A DNA stretch of 64,000 bases. It comes from Pelagibacterium luteolum. Its GTDB lineage: Bacteria; Pseudomonadota; Alphaproteobacteria; Rhizobiales; Devosiaceae. Positions 16,163 to 24,854 of the stretch are shown here, piece after piece (the stretch's first letter is position 1; each line of letters begins with the position of its first letter). The stretch covers positions 1 to 64,000 of the forward strand of contig NZ_FNCS01000009.1 in the NCBI RefSeq assembly GCF_900100665.1, in the 5' to 3' direction. The notes below the pieces were generated by a model. That model saw only the letters and a list, made by a program, of their open reading frames with translations, was not told where the DNA came from and did not search any database. A program made the position numbers and the translations under genes.

Positions 16163-17605
16163 ATGAAGACGGTATCGGCAGCCTATATCGGCGGGAATTG
16201 GATCGACGGAGGGTCGCAGGCAGACAGCATCGATCCCAGCAACGGCGACGTATTCGGACACTTTCAGGCTGGAAATCGCGACCTGGTGGACCAGGCGGTG
16301 GCGTGCGCTCGCGAGACGTTTGAGCAAGGCCATTGGGCAGATTCACCCCGCTTGCGTGCCGACGCCCTGTTCGAACTCGCGGCGGCCCTGGAGCGCGATG
16401 CGGGTCAGTTGAGCGAAATGCTTGTCGCCGAAAACGGCAAACTGCTGGCCGAAGCGCGCGGAGAAGTGGCAGGCGCGATTTCCGAAATCCGGTATTACGC
16501 TGGCCTCGCCCGGACGGTGATGGGGCGCACATTTCAAAGCGCGCCGGATGTCATGTCCTTGCTGCACCGCGAGCCTGCAGGTGTCGTTGCAATCATCGTG
16601 CCCTGGAATGCGCCGATCACGCTTCTTGCGCGCTCACTGGCTCCCGCGCTTGCTGCCGGTTGCACGGCTGTCATCAAGCCGGCCCTGCAGACGTCCGTAA
16701 CGCACGGGCGGTTCATGGAGTGCGTCAACGCTTGCGCGTCGCTTCCCAAGGGCGTTGTGAATTCGGTCAACGAAGTCGATGACGAGGTCGGGCGTGCACT
16801 GGTGGCTCATCCCGACGTCGACGTCGTCAGCTTCACCGGTTCGACGCAGACCGGTCGCAAGATCATGGCGTCGGCCGCGCCGACCCTCAAGCGGCTGTCG
16901 CTCGAGCTTGGCGGAAAGGCGCCGGCGGTCATCTTTGAAGATGCCGACCTCGATCTTGCGTGCGCCGAGCTGACCCGGGGGTCCCTCGTTATGGCGGGAC
17001 AGATGTGCGTCGCAGCCGCGCGCTTTCTGGTGCACGAAAAAATTGCGCCCCGGTTCATCGAAATGATGAAACACGCCTATTTGTCCGTCCGGACCGGTCC
17101 GGGCAACGATCCGCAGAGCCAGATGGGCTCGTTGATCGACAAGGCCAACCAGCAGCGCGTCCTTGCCCTGATCGAGCAGGCCGGTGACGAAGGCGAGCTT
17201 ATCGTTCGGGGAAAGGCTCTGGAGGGAAGCCTTGGCCAGGGAAGCTTTGTGACCCCCACCTTGTTTCGGATCGAGGACACGTCGTCGTCTCTGGTTCAGG
17301 ACGAGCTGTTCGGTCCCATCGTCTCGCTGGAAACGTTCGGAAACGAAAGCGAGGCAATCGCCAAGGCGAATGCAACAAGCTTCGGGCTCGCGGCAAGCGT
17401 TTTTACTCGGGATCTCAATCTCTCGATGCGCGCATCGCGCCGCATTCGGTCCGGCACGGTCTGGCTGAACAGCCATACGCGTCTGTTTGCTGAAGCCGAG
17501 ACGGGCGGGTACCGCCAATCCGGTCTGGGTCGACTGCACGGAGTTGAGGGGCTCAACGACTTCCTTGAAACCAAGCACGTCTACTTCGAGGCGGGCTTGC
17601 GCTAG
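16163..17605 (+). CDS. NAD(P)-dependent aldehyde dehydrogenase
   Basis: A 480-residue aldehyde dehydrogenase; the ATG at 16163 follows GGGGAGAGG. Catalytic residues are visible as Glu248 in LELGGKAP and Cys282 in GQMCVAAAR. The NAD-binding elements VPWNAP and SFTGSTQTGRK are present. Length and layout match betaine/benzaldehyde dehydrogenase-type members. It is the first enzyme gene after iclR, 40 bases before the FAD monooxygenase. It would oxidise an aldehyde intermediate of the compound imported by the TRAP system. Confidence 0.9.
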   Translation: MKTVSAAYIGGNWIDGGSQADSIDPSNGDVFGHFQAGNRDLVDQAVACARETFEQGHWADSPRLRADALFELAAALERDAGQLSEMLVAENGKLLAEARGEVAGAISEIRYYAGLARTVMGRTFQSAPDVMSLLHREPAGVVAIIVPWNAPITLLARSLAPALAAGCTAVIKPALQTSVTHGRFMECVNACASLPKGVVNSVNEVDDEVGRALVAHPDVDVVSFTGSTQTGRKIMASAAPTLKRLSLELGGKAPAVIFEDADLDLACAELTRGSLVMAGQMCVAAARFLVHEKIAPRFIEMMKHAYLSVRTGPGNDPQSQMGSLIDKANQQRVLALIEQAGDEGELIVRGKALEGSLGQGSFVTPTLFRIEDTSSSLVQDELFGPIVSLETFGNESEAIAKANATSFGLAASVFTRDLNLSMRASRRIRSGTVWLNSHTRLFAEAETGGYRQSGLGRLHGVEGLNDFLETKHVYFEAGLR

Positions 17606-17644
17606 CCGCCGACGACCCTCCTTTCATCCGTTTCGGGTTTGACT

Positions 17645-19279
17645 ATGACTGTTACTGTTACTGACTCTCTTTCAACGCAAGTCGCGATCGTAGGCGGAGG
17701 CCCGGTGGGCCTTGGCCTTGCCATTGAGCTGGGGCAACGCGGCGTGGATGTGGTGGTTGTCGAGCGCTATCATCAGCCCCAGCCCGTTCCGAAAGGGCAA
17801 AATCTCACCCAGCGGACGATGGAACATTTCCATTTCTGGGGCGCCGAACAGATGCTGCGGTCGGCCCGCACGGTGCCCACCGAATACGGTATCGGCGGCA
17901 TGACCACGTATGGGGCGCTTCTGAGCCCCTATACCTACGACTGGCTGCAACGTGAACTTGTTCGCCCGTTCTACTATCAGGACAACGAGCGGCTCCCGCA
18001 ATATCAGACCGAAGCGGTGCTGCGTGCACGCGTCGCCGAACTGCCGTCAGTGAAGGTACTTTACGGCTGGAGCGGCAGCTCGGTCGAGCAGCGCCAGAAC
18101 GGTGCAACCGTCGGGATCAGCGAACGGGAAGGGGGCGACACCCGGACCATTACCGCGCAGTTTGTCGTGGGGTGTGACGGCAGCCGGTCCGGTATTCGCG
18201 AAACAGCCGGCATCGCTCAGACGCGCTCGGACCACGACAAGCTCATGGTGCTGCTCGTCTTTCGCTCCACAGAGCTGCACGACCTGCTCAAGCGCTATCC
18301 GAACAAATCATTCTACAACGTCCTCCATCCCGACCTTGAGGGGTATTGGCAGTTTTTCGGTCGCGTGGATCTGGGAACCACGTGGTTCTTTCATGCCCCG
18401 GTTCCCAAAGACACCAATCGCGACAATTTCGACTTCCACGGCTATCTTCATAGAGCCGTGGGACAAAAATTTGATCTCGACATCGATTATATCGGTTTTT
18501 GGGATCTCAGATTTGCAGTGTCGGAAACATACCGCAATGGCCGGGTTTTTATTGCCGGTGATGCCGCGCACAGTCATCCGCCCTATGGCGGCTATGGCAT
18601 CAACACCGGCTTTGAAGACGCAAGAAATCTGGGCTGGAAACTGGCTGCCTTCCTGCAAGGGTGGGGTGGAGAAGACTTGCTCGATTCCTACAGCCACGAG
18701 CGTCAGCCTGTCTTTGCGTCGACGGCAAAGGATTTCATCGAAAGGTCGATCCATGTCGACGGTGATTTTCTCGCAAAGTTTGATCCTGAAAAGGACAAAC
18801 AGGCTTTCGAAAACGAGTGGAACCGCCGCCGTCACGGCGCGACCGAAGAAGTCGGCGCCTTTGAACCCCACTACGAGGGCAGCCCGATGGTTTTTGGACC
18901 GGGTGACGGCGTAACCAATGCCAAGGGCATGCACCAGCATCGCGCGCGGGCCGGCCATCATCTGACCCCGGCAAGCCTGTCGGACGGTGCGAACGTTTAT
19001 GAGCGGCTCGGCACCGGATTTACGCTTATAGCGCTCGATGCGCTCCCGGAAGAAATCGGGCAATGGATCGATGCTGCCAAAGCGCTTGGCTTGCCACTCG
19101 AGGTTGTCGAAGACAGCGCTGCTGACAGCCGGACGCTCTATGAAAGCCGGTTCATCCTCGTCCGCCCCGATCACTTCATAACGTGGTGCGGCGAGCCGGC
19201 AGATGTGACCGCAGATCACATCCTATCGGTCGCCAGCGGCGAACACGATGCTCCATTCGGGAGCGCAGTCGCACAATGA
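17645..19279 (+). CDS. FAD-dependent aromatic-ring monooxygenase (PheA/TfdB/MhpA type)
   Basis: A 544-residue flavoprotein hydroxylase. GGGPVGLG (residues 17-24) is the FAD-binding GxGxxG, and the later AGDAAHSHPPYGGYGIN with FEDARNLGWKL is the GD motif plus FAD-binding element of the PHBH family. A C-terminal thioredoxin-like domain, as in TfdB and MhpA, occupies about the last 140 residues. The enzyme would insert a hydroxyl group into an aromatic ring using NAD(P)H. Its stop overlaps the start of the SDR gene by ATGA, so the two are translated together. Confidence 0.88.
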   Translation: MTVTVTDSLSTQVAIVGGGPVGLGLAIELGQRGVDVVVVERYHQPQPVPKGQNLTQRTMEHFHFWGAEQMLRSARTVPTEYGIGGMTTYGALLSPYTYDWLQRELVRPFYYQDNERLPQYQTEAVLRARVAELPSVKVLYGWSGSSVEQRQNGATVGISEREGGDTRTITAQFVVGCDGSRSGIRETAGIAQTRSDHDKLMVLLVFRSTELHDLLKRYPNKSFYNVLHPDLEGYWQFFGRVDLGTTWFFHAPVPKDTNRDNFDFHGYLHRAVGQKFDLDIDYIGFWDLRFAVSETYRNGRVFIAGDAAHSHPPYGGYGINTGFEDARNLGWKLAAFLQGWGGEDLLDSYSHERQPVFASTAKDFIERSIHVDGDFLAKFDPEKDKQAFENEWNRRRHGATEEVGAFEPHYEGSPMVFGPGDGVTNAKGMHQHRARAGHHLTPASLSDGANVYERLGTGFTLIALDALPEEIGQWIDAAKALGLPLEVVEDSAADSRTLYESRFILVRPDHFITWCGEPADVTADHILSVASGEHDAPFGSAVAQ

Positions 19280-20049
19280 GGGACAGCATGACAAGAAACG
19301 ACGTCGCAAGCCTTGAGGGTAAAGTTGCCATCGTGACGGGGGGCGCCCGCAACATCGGGCGTGCCATAGTCGAGCGCCTGGCCACGGCAGGTGCCAGCGT
19401 GATGGTCAATTTTGGTCCCGGAACCCAGGATGAGGCCCAAGAGCTTGCGTCCACGCTCACACAAAAGGGTCGCTCGGTCGGGATTGTCGCAGGCGACCTC
19501 TCCGAGCCCGAAACGGCTGGCGCGATCTTTGATCGGACTTTGGAGATGTGGGGTCGTGCCGACATTCTGGTCAATAACGGTGCCATCACCGGCCCCCGCG
19601 CCAAGATCAGTCAATTGTCGACTGCCCATTTCGACGAAATTTTTGCCGTCAATGCGCGTGGTGTCTTTCTGATGATGCAGCAGGCAATGGCAAAGCTTTC
19701 GGACAATGGCCGGATCGTGTCCATTGCGTCCAGCACGACCCTCTACCCACAGCCCGACCTTGGCGTCTATGCGGCGAGCAAAGCTGCGGTAAAGGCGCTC
19801 TCGGAAGTCTTCGCACTCGAAGCTGGTCAACGGGGCATCACCGTCAACACCGTCATGCCTGGCCCGGTCGTGCCCGGCATCTTTGATGCCGCTCCACCTG
19901 CGAGGCAAAAGGCCATCCAGCAGGCTTCGCCCTTCGGGCGTCTCGGCACGCCGGCCGATATCGCCGACATCGTCGCCTTTCTCGCCAGCGAGGAATCGCG
20001 CTGGATCACCGGCCAGCACATCTTGGCCAACGGCGGATCACAGCGCTAG
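19276..20049 (+). CDS. SDR family NAD(P)-dependent oxidoreductase
   Basis: A 257-residue short-chain dehydrogenase. TGGARNIGRA is the nucleotide-binding motif, NNGA the structural motif, and the Ser-Tyr-Lys triad is seen around ASSTTLYPQ and VYAASKAA. The ATG at 19276 overlaps the monooxygenase stop; ATG 19288, which follows GAGGGA, is an equally good start. It would oxidise an alcohol or reduce a keto intermediate in the cluster's pathway. Confidence 0.9.
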   Translation: MRDSMTRNDVASLEGKVAIVTGGARNIGRAIVERLATAGASVMVNFGPGTQDEAQELASTLTQKGRSVGIVAGDLSEPETAGAIFDRTLEMWGRADILVNNGAITGPRAKISQLSTAHFDEIFAVNARGVFLMMQQAMAKLSDNGRIVSIASSTTLYPQPDLGVYAASKAAVKALSEVFALEAGQRGITVNTVMPGPVVPGIFDAAPPARQKAIQQASPFGRLGTPADIADIVAFLASEESRWITGQHILANGGSQR

Positions 20050-20089
20050 AGCCACACTTATAATTCAGAACTTCAAAAGGAGGAAAACC

Positions 20090-21073
20090 ATGAAGAATAT
20101 AGTTCTCGGCACAGCGGCCATCCTGGCCATGACGACGACGGCTTCGGCGGCAGAATGGACCTACGCCCACTACAACCAGCCAACCCACGAACTCCATCTT
20201 GGCGTGGCGCTCGAAATGGCCCAGGATGTTGAGGAAGCGACCGATGGAGAACTGACCATCCGGGTCTTTCCCTCGGGCGAATTGGGCGCGGGTCCCGCTC
20301 AGCAATATACGCGTGCACTTGACGGCATCGCCGATGTCACCCAAGGCCTTGTGGCCAGCGACACGTTCCCGCTGCCGCGCACCATGCTGATGGAATTGCC
20401 GAACCTGTTCGACACCCCCCAGGAAGCCGTCGACGTGCTCTGGGAAAACATCGAACTGTTCGAACCCGATTTCCAGGGAACGAAGGTGATGGCTCTGTTC
20501 CCCAACAACCCCGCGGCACTCGTCCTCAACCGGCCCGTGAGCTCACCCGCCGATCTTGAAGGGCTCAACATCCGCGCATCTTCGGCCATCGGGGCCGGCA
20601 TTATGGAGGCATGGGGCGCGACCCCTGTGACGATGCCGGCGGGCGATCTCTACAATGCCCTCCAGACCGGCGTGATTGACGGCGCTCTGATCGGCATCGA
20701 CGGGATCAACGCCTATCGTCTGCAGGAAGTGGCCAGCCATGTCATCACCAACATACCTGGCAACATCACGATGTTCTATGTCGTGGCCAATCGTGACAGC
20801 TGGGATGGCTTGTCCGAAGATGTTCAGGCTGAAGTCCTTGAGGTCACCGAGCATGCGCTCAGCATGAAAGGTGCCGACGCCTTCACCGTGTCGGGCGAGG
20901 AAGCCATCGAGGCCATCAATGCGTCCGGCAACACCGAGATCGTCGAACTGACCGCCGAACAGCGGGCACTCTTTGCTGAACCGCTGCCGGCCATGGTCGA
21001 AAATTATCTCGACCAGGTGAGTGCTGCCGAGGGGTTTGACGCGCAGGAAATCTATACCGCGATTTCCCAGTAA
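20090..21073 (+). CDS. TRAP transporter substrate-binding protein (DctP family)
   Basis: A 327-residue periplasmic binding protein with a signal peptide ending near TASAAEW (residue 21) and a strong AAGGAGG before the ATG. The DctP fold is shown by EEATDGELTIRVFPSGELGAG and by the DGALIGIDG region. It is the first of three TRAP genes and would bind a carboxylate-bearing substrate for the catabolic genes upstream. A perfect hairpin follows its stop. Confidence 0.92.
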   Translation: MKNIVLGTAAILAMTTTASAAEWTYAHYNQPTHELHLGVALEMAQDVEEATDGELTIRVFPSGELGAGPAQQYTRALDGIADVTQGLVASDTFPLPRTMLMELPNLFDTPQEAVDVLWENIELFEPDFQGTKVMALFPNNPAALVLNRPVSSPADLEGLNIRASSAIGAGIMEAWGATPVTMPAGDLYNALQTGVIDGALIGIDGINAYRLQEVASHVITNIPGNITMFYVVANRDSWDGLSEDVQAEVLEVTEHALSMKGADAFTVSGEEAIEAINASGNTEIVELTAEQRALFAEPLPAMVENYLDQVSAAEGFDAQEIYTAISQ

Positions 21074-21087
21074 CGCCTTAAAAATCC

Positions 21088-21120
21088 GACCGTATGGCGC
21101 TGTTCTGGCGCCATACGGTC
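21088..21120 (+). promoter_or_regulatory. 13-bp stem-loop between dctP and dctQ
   Basis: GACCGTATGGCGC pairs perfectly with GCGCCATACGGTC across a 7-base loop. No T tract follows, so it is not a classic terminator. Its place after the binding-protein gene suggests mRNA 3'-end protection or partial attenuation, which would give more binding protein than permease. Confidence 0.75.
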
Positions 21121-21142
21121 AAGTTCGCACAGGGAGGTTACG

Positions 21143-21664
21143 TTGGTTCGCTTTGCATCCGTCCTATCGGCGCTCAATGCCGCGCTCGCTCTGCTGGCGG
21201 GCTTTTTGCTCGTTTCGCTCGTCGGATTGACAGCCGTCAATGTCATTCTTCGGTACTTTTTCAGTTCGGCGGTGTTTGGGGCATTCGATCTGCTGCAGGC
21301 GGGCGTCGCCACTGTCATTTTTTTGGCGATGCCGTATTGCACCTGGCGCGATGGACACGTGGCTGTTGATATTGCCTACAATTTGTTCTCGAAGATCGTC
21401 CAACGCTGCGTTCTGGCCATGTCTGATCTGATCTCCGGGACGGTCCTTGGACTCTTGGCCTATCGCTCAGCCACCGCGATGGTGTCTGCGTTCAATTATG
21501 GCGAGCGATCATCCTTACTCGGCATTCCCTTTGCCCCTCTCTGGGGCTTTATCGCCTTTGGCGCAGCCTTGGGCGCAGTGTCGTGCGCGGGTCGGCTGCT
21601 GCTCAACGCGACCAACAATTTGCACCTCGTGCCAGGCACTAGCGAAGAAGAGATCGTTCAATGA
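21143..21664 (+). CDS. TRAP transporter small permease (DctQ family)
   Basis: A 173-residue protein with four hydrophobic helices (about residues 8-32, 42-65, 85-105 and 130-150) and the family motif RYFFSSAVFGAFDLLQ near residue 37. It starts at TTG 21143, preceded by GGGAGG; no better start is available. Its stop overlaps the large permease start (ATGA). Function follows from the neighbouring DctP and DctM genes. Confidence 0.9.
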   Translation: MVRFASVLSALNAALALLAGFLLVSLVGLTAVNVILRYFFSSAVFGAFDLLQAGVATVIFLAMPYCTWRDGHVAVDIAYNLFSKIVQRCVLAMSDLISGTVLGLLAYRSATAMVSAFNYGERSSLLGIPFAPLWGFIAFGAALGAVSCAGRLLLNATNNLHLVPGTSEEEIVQ

Positions 21665-22965
21665 GCGCGTTCACCATTGGTCTGATTGGGATCGCTGTTC
21701 TTTTCGCGTTGCTTGCACTCCGTACGCCTGTCGGTTTCGCGATGGCCGCCGTTGGATTGGCAGGTATCACGATTTTGCAGAACGAGAGAGCCGCTCTTGC
21801 GACCTTTTCGACGGAAACATTTGAGCTGGCGCTCAAGCTCGATCTCATAATCATCCCGTTTTTCGTTCTGATGGGCAATCTAGCTGGCGTGAGCGGCCTG
21901 AGCCGCAATCTCTATGACGCTGCCTATGCCTGGATTGGCCACCGCCGCGGCGGGCTGGCCTCGGCCACCATTTTGGGCTGCACCGGATTTTCCGCGTTGA
22001 GCGGCTCGTCCGTTGCTTCTGCAGTCACGATGGGTCAGGTCGCCTTGCCCGAAATGCGGCGCTACAAATATGACGAAGGTTTTTCCGCAGCCTCGGTCGC
22101 CGCGGGGGGAACGCTCGGCATTCTCATTCCGCCCTCGACAGGTTTCGTTCTCTATGCGCTCCTGACCGAGCAGTCGATCGGCCAGCTTTTCGTGGCCGGC
22201 ATTCTGCCCGGCATCTTGCTGATGGGCCTGTTTCTCGTAACCATCGCAATTGTCGCCTCGCTGCGGCCATCGGTGGCGCCATCGGGTGAGCGGTTGACCT
22301 CGCAGGAGCGGCGTTCGGCAACGTTGAAGGCTTTGCCGTTCCTGCTGGTCGTGGTCGGAACGGTGGGCGGCATCTATGCGGGCATTTTTACGCCCATGGA
22401 GTCGGCAGCCATCGGTGTTGTCGCGACCCTGGCGATCGCCTTGTGGAGACGGTCGCTCACGCCGTCCAATTTTTCACGCATCGTTCGCCAGACTGTCTCG
22501 ACGACAGTGATGTGCTACACGATCATCATCGGGGCCAACGTTCTCAACCCGTTTCTTGCCCGGTCGGGCCTGACATCCTGGGTTTCCGAGACCGTCCTGA
22601 GCCTGCCGATGGGCGCGACCGCGACGCTTCTGCTCATCCTTCTGGTCTTCGTGCTGCTTGGCACGTTCATGGAAGGTTTCGCGATGCTGGTGCTCTTGGT
22701 GCCGATCTTTTTCCCGGTCATCATGGCATTGGGCGTGGACCCGATCTTTTTTGGCGTCTTGGTCGTCATCGCCCTTGAGATTGGACTGATCACGCCGCCG
22801 GTCGGTATCAACGTGTTCGTCGTCAAGGCACTCGTTCCACACGTGGCTTCCACGCGAATATTTCTCGGTATCCTGCCGTTCGTGGTCGCGATGCTGATTG
22901 GCATGGGCTTGCTCTTGCTCTTTCCACAAATCGCACTCTTCTTGCCGAGTACGATGTTTCGTTGA
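21661..22965 (+). CDS. TRAP transporter large permease (DctM family)
   Basis: A 434-residue membrane protein of the DctM/ion transporter superfamily with about twelve helices. Typical segments include GYTDE-like loops such as SALSGSSVASAVTMGQVALP and GTLGILIPPSTGFVLYA, and the C-terminal EIGLITPPVGINVFVVK. It is coupled to dctQ by ATGA and drives sodium- or proton-dependent uptake in inner membrane. It is the last gene of the catabolic cluster; no clear terminator follows. Confidence 0.92.
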   Translation: MSAFTIGLIGIAVLFALLALRTPVGFAMAAVGLAGITILQNERAALATFSTETFELALKLDLIIIPFFVLMGNLAGVSGLSRNLYDAAYAWIGHRRGGLASATILGCTGFSALSGSSVASAVTMGQVALPEMRRYKYDEGFSAASVAAGGTLGILIPPSTGFVLYALLTEQSIGQLFVAGILPGILLMGLFLVTIAIVASLRPSVAPSGERLTSQERRSATLKALPFLLVVVGTVGGIYAGIFTPMESAAIGVVATLAIALWRRSLTPSNFSRIVRQTVSTTVMCYTIIIGANVLNPFLARSGLTSWVSETVLSLPMGATATLLLILLVFVLLGTFMEGFAMLVLLVPIFFPVIMALGVDPIFFGVLVVIALEIGLITPPVGINVFVVKALVPHVASTRIFLGILPFVVAMLIGMGLLLLFPQIALFLPSTMFR

Positions 22966-23245
22966 CCGATGTACCACACAGTAACCAATTTCTGAGGGCT
23001 GCCTCTGTCGTGTAAAGCGCCATAAGATCGGGTCCAGATGTCATCCCACGGTCTGGATACCGTAAGTTAATCTCTCGTCCAGATTGTTGGGCTAGAGGCC
23101 GCAGTATTCGATTGTTTCGCAGCCTTCGCTGCAACCGGCATCGCTGTCTTATATATCGTAGGGCCGACGGACGTCAGCTTACCCCATTTGGTTGGCCAGA
23201 ACCGGCCGGTCCGATGTCGGCCCCGCGGCTGCCGGTCTCAGCGTT
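22966..23245. repeat. Gene-free stretch with one copy of the dispersed repeat
   Basis: No gene is supported between the TRAP permease and the recombinase leader. At about 23194-23228 the sequence GCCAGAACCGGCC-N-GTCC continues with TGTCGG and CCCG, and the same words occur in the same order at 31155-31195. Confidence 0.45.
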
Positions 23246-23275
23246 TCTCCTTTGGCCAATCACGGCCAAAGGAGA
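23246..23275 (+). promoter_or_regulatory. Hairpin hiding the ribosome binding site of the recombinase gene
   Basis: TCTCCTTTGGCC and GGCCAAAGGAGA form a perfect 12-bp stem with a 6-base loop. The 3' arm contains AAGGAGA, the only ribosome binding site for the ATG at 23282. When folded, the site is fully paired, so translation should be low until the stem is opened. Confidence 0.8.
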
Positions 23276-23281
23276 ACTCAA

Positions 23282-23914
23282 ATGGGATACTCACGATATG
23301 ATGCTGCAGCCCGAGGACGGGCTGCATGGAATGCTGGAAAGACGGTCGGGACCAAACGCCCTCTGACACAGAAGCAGATCTGGGCGATCCGTTTCTTCTT
23401 GGATCGAGAAGGTCGGGTTCGAGATCGTGCCCTGTTCGACCTCGCCATCGACAGCAAGCTTCGCGGATGCGATCTGGTCAAGATCAAGACTGGCGACTTG
23501 GTCACAGGGCCGGAAATTCGAACACGGGCAATGGTCGTCCAACAAAAGACCGGACGTCCTGTCCAATTCGAATTGACCAGCGATGTGCGTGCCAGTCTAT
23601 TGGCGTGGCTCGAACGGCGTGGGGGCAGTGTCGATGATCATGCTTTCCCAAGCCGAGTCGACCACGCACATCACATGAGCACGCGACAGTATGCGCGTCT
23701 GGTCGATGAATGGGTGACTGCGATCGGACTCCGCTCATCTGACTACGGCACACATTCGTTGCGAAGAACGAAAGCGGCCATGATCTACAAGGCAACCGGC
23801 AATCTGCGCGCCATCCAGATCCTGCTCGGACACACCAAGATCGAGAACACCGTGCGGTATCTCGGCGTGGATATCGAGGATGCTCTGCTTCTTGCCGAAC
23901 GAACCGAAATCTGA
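23282..23914 (+). CDS. Small tyrosine-type site-specific recombinase/integrase
   Basis: A 210-residue protein made up almost entirely of the catalytic domain of tyrosine recombinases. The expected residues are seen: Arg in KLRGCDL, Lys in QQKTGRPV, HSLRRT, LLGHTK and the nucleophile Tyr in VRYLG. The N-terminal arm and core-binding domains of phage integrases are missing, as in a common family of short stand-alone proteobacterial integrases. No tRNA or excision gene is adjacent, so it is not clearly the integrase of an element here. Its translation is probably limited by the hairpin at 23246-23275. Confidence 0.88.
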   Translation: MGYSRYDAAARGRAAWNAGKTVGTKRPLTQKQIWAIRFFLDREGRVRDRALFDLAIDSKLRGCDLVKIKTGDLVTGPEIRTRAMVVQQKTGRPVQFELTSDVRASLLAWLERRGGSVDDHAFPSRVDHAHHMSTRQYARLVDEWVTAIGLRSSDYGTHSLRRTKAAMIYKATGNLRAIQILLGHTKIENTVRYLGVDIEDALLLAERTEI

Positions 23915-24179
23915 ACTTGGAGCGGTCATTCAATCACAATGGATGACCGCTTCGTGCAACTGGCGCTGTGTCCACCACATCCCCAACGGGGTGGACTGCT
24001 GTCAATCCGCTTATGGGGTTTCATGTGGGGAAAGCGGACATGGCTAAGCCGACGTGCCTTTCCATGGGGCGGGGATGACGCTGCCGCCATGCCGAGGCCG
24101 TCCTTCTGCGTTGCCCTGGCTTCTGGCATGGCGGCACAATCGACCTTGCTACTTCATCCCATATCCAATCGGTATTCAT

Positions 24180-24758
24180 TCAGATCAACGCGCGTATGAA
24201 CGCTCCGATCAGATCGTCGGCCTCGACGTCATCGGGGATCCGCCCCTGTAGCGCGAAACCGGACCAGAGGGCGGAAAATCCGAGCGACATCAACCTCGGC
24301 GGCAGTTTCGTCTCCACGCCATATTGCTTTCGGATTGCTTCGATAGCGTGCGCGATGGAGGCATGCTGAACGGCACGCAATCGGTTGTAAGTCGCCGCAA
24401 ACTCATGATCTCTTAGCGCGTGAACCTGGAATTCGAGCATCACCAGTGTTCCGGCTCTGTCGTCCTGCATGGATTTGAGCCAAGCGCCCAGTCGCTCCAT
24501 GATCACTTCGAGCGGCCCTTCCCCGAGCAGAATGGCCTCCATCCTGTCCAGCCGGACCTGCATGTGTTTTTCCAATACTGCCTCGAGAAGAGCGTTGCGC
24601 GTTGCAAAATTGGAGTAAAAGGCGCCCTGCGTGTAGCCGGCACGCTCCGCGATGCGGCGCACGGAGGCGCCGGAAATTCCGTTCTCGAAAATCTCGGCGT
24701 TCGCGGAAGCGATTAGCGCTTCGCGCGTCATCTGCTTTCTGTCGGCGTGTCTCATCAT
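24180..24758 (-). CDS. TetR/AcrR family regulator
   Basis: A 192-residue repressor; an ATG pair at 24758/24755 follows AGGAAG. The N-terminal helix-turn-helix (ASVRRIAERAGYTQGAFYSNF, about residues 32-52) is typical of AcrR-like members, and a ligand-binding helical domain follows. It is divergent from the HlyD-permease operon and probably represses it, releasing DNA when a transported drug or metabolite binds. Confidence 0.9.
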   Translation of the reverse strand: MMRHADRKQMTREALIASANAEIFENGISGASVRRIAERAGYTQGAFYSNFATRNALLEAVLEKHMQVRLDRMEAILLGEGPLEVIMERLGAWLKSMQDDRAGTLVMLEFQVHALRDHEFAATYNRLRAVQHASIAHAIEAIRKQYGVETKLPPRLMSLGFSALWSGFALQGRIPDDVEADDLIGAFIRALI

Positions 24759-24784
24759 ACTCTTCCTGATCGATGCTTTCCATA

Positions 24785-24830
24785 TTTACATATCACTTGA
24801 CATGTAAATATCAACTGATATGTACGTATG
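24785..24830 (+). promoter_or_regulatory. Promoter/operator region of the export operon
   Basis: The divergent region is AT-rich. TTTACAT (24785-24791) and ATGTAAA (24802-24808) form an inverted repeat that flanks a perfect -35 TTGACA (24797-24802). A second partial repeat (TGATATGTA) follows at the expected -10 position. This is the layout expected for a TetR operator over a promoter; binding is inferred. Confidence 0.5.
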
Positions 24831-24854
24831 CATCGGATCAAGGATGCCATTGTC

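Noticed and set aside
22966-23281. tRNA or att site beside the small integrase
   Set aside because: No cloverleaf or CCA-type tRNA end was found and no matching direct repeat was seen on the other side.
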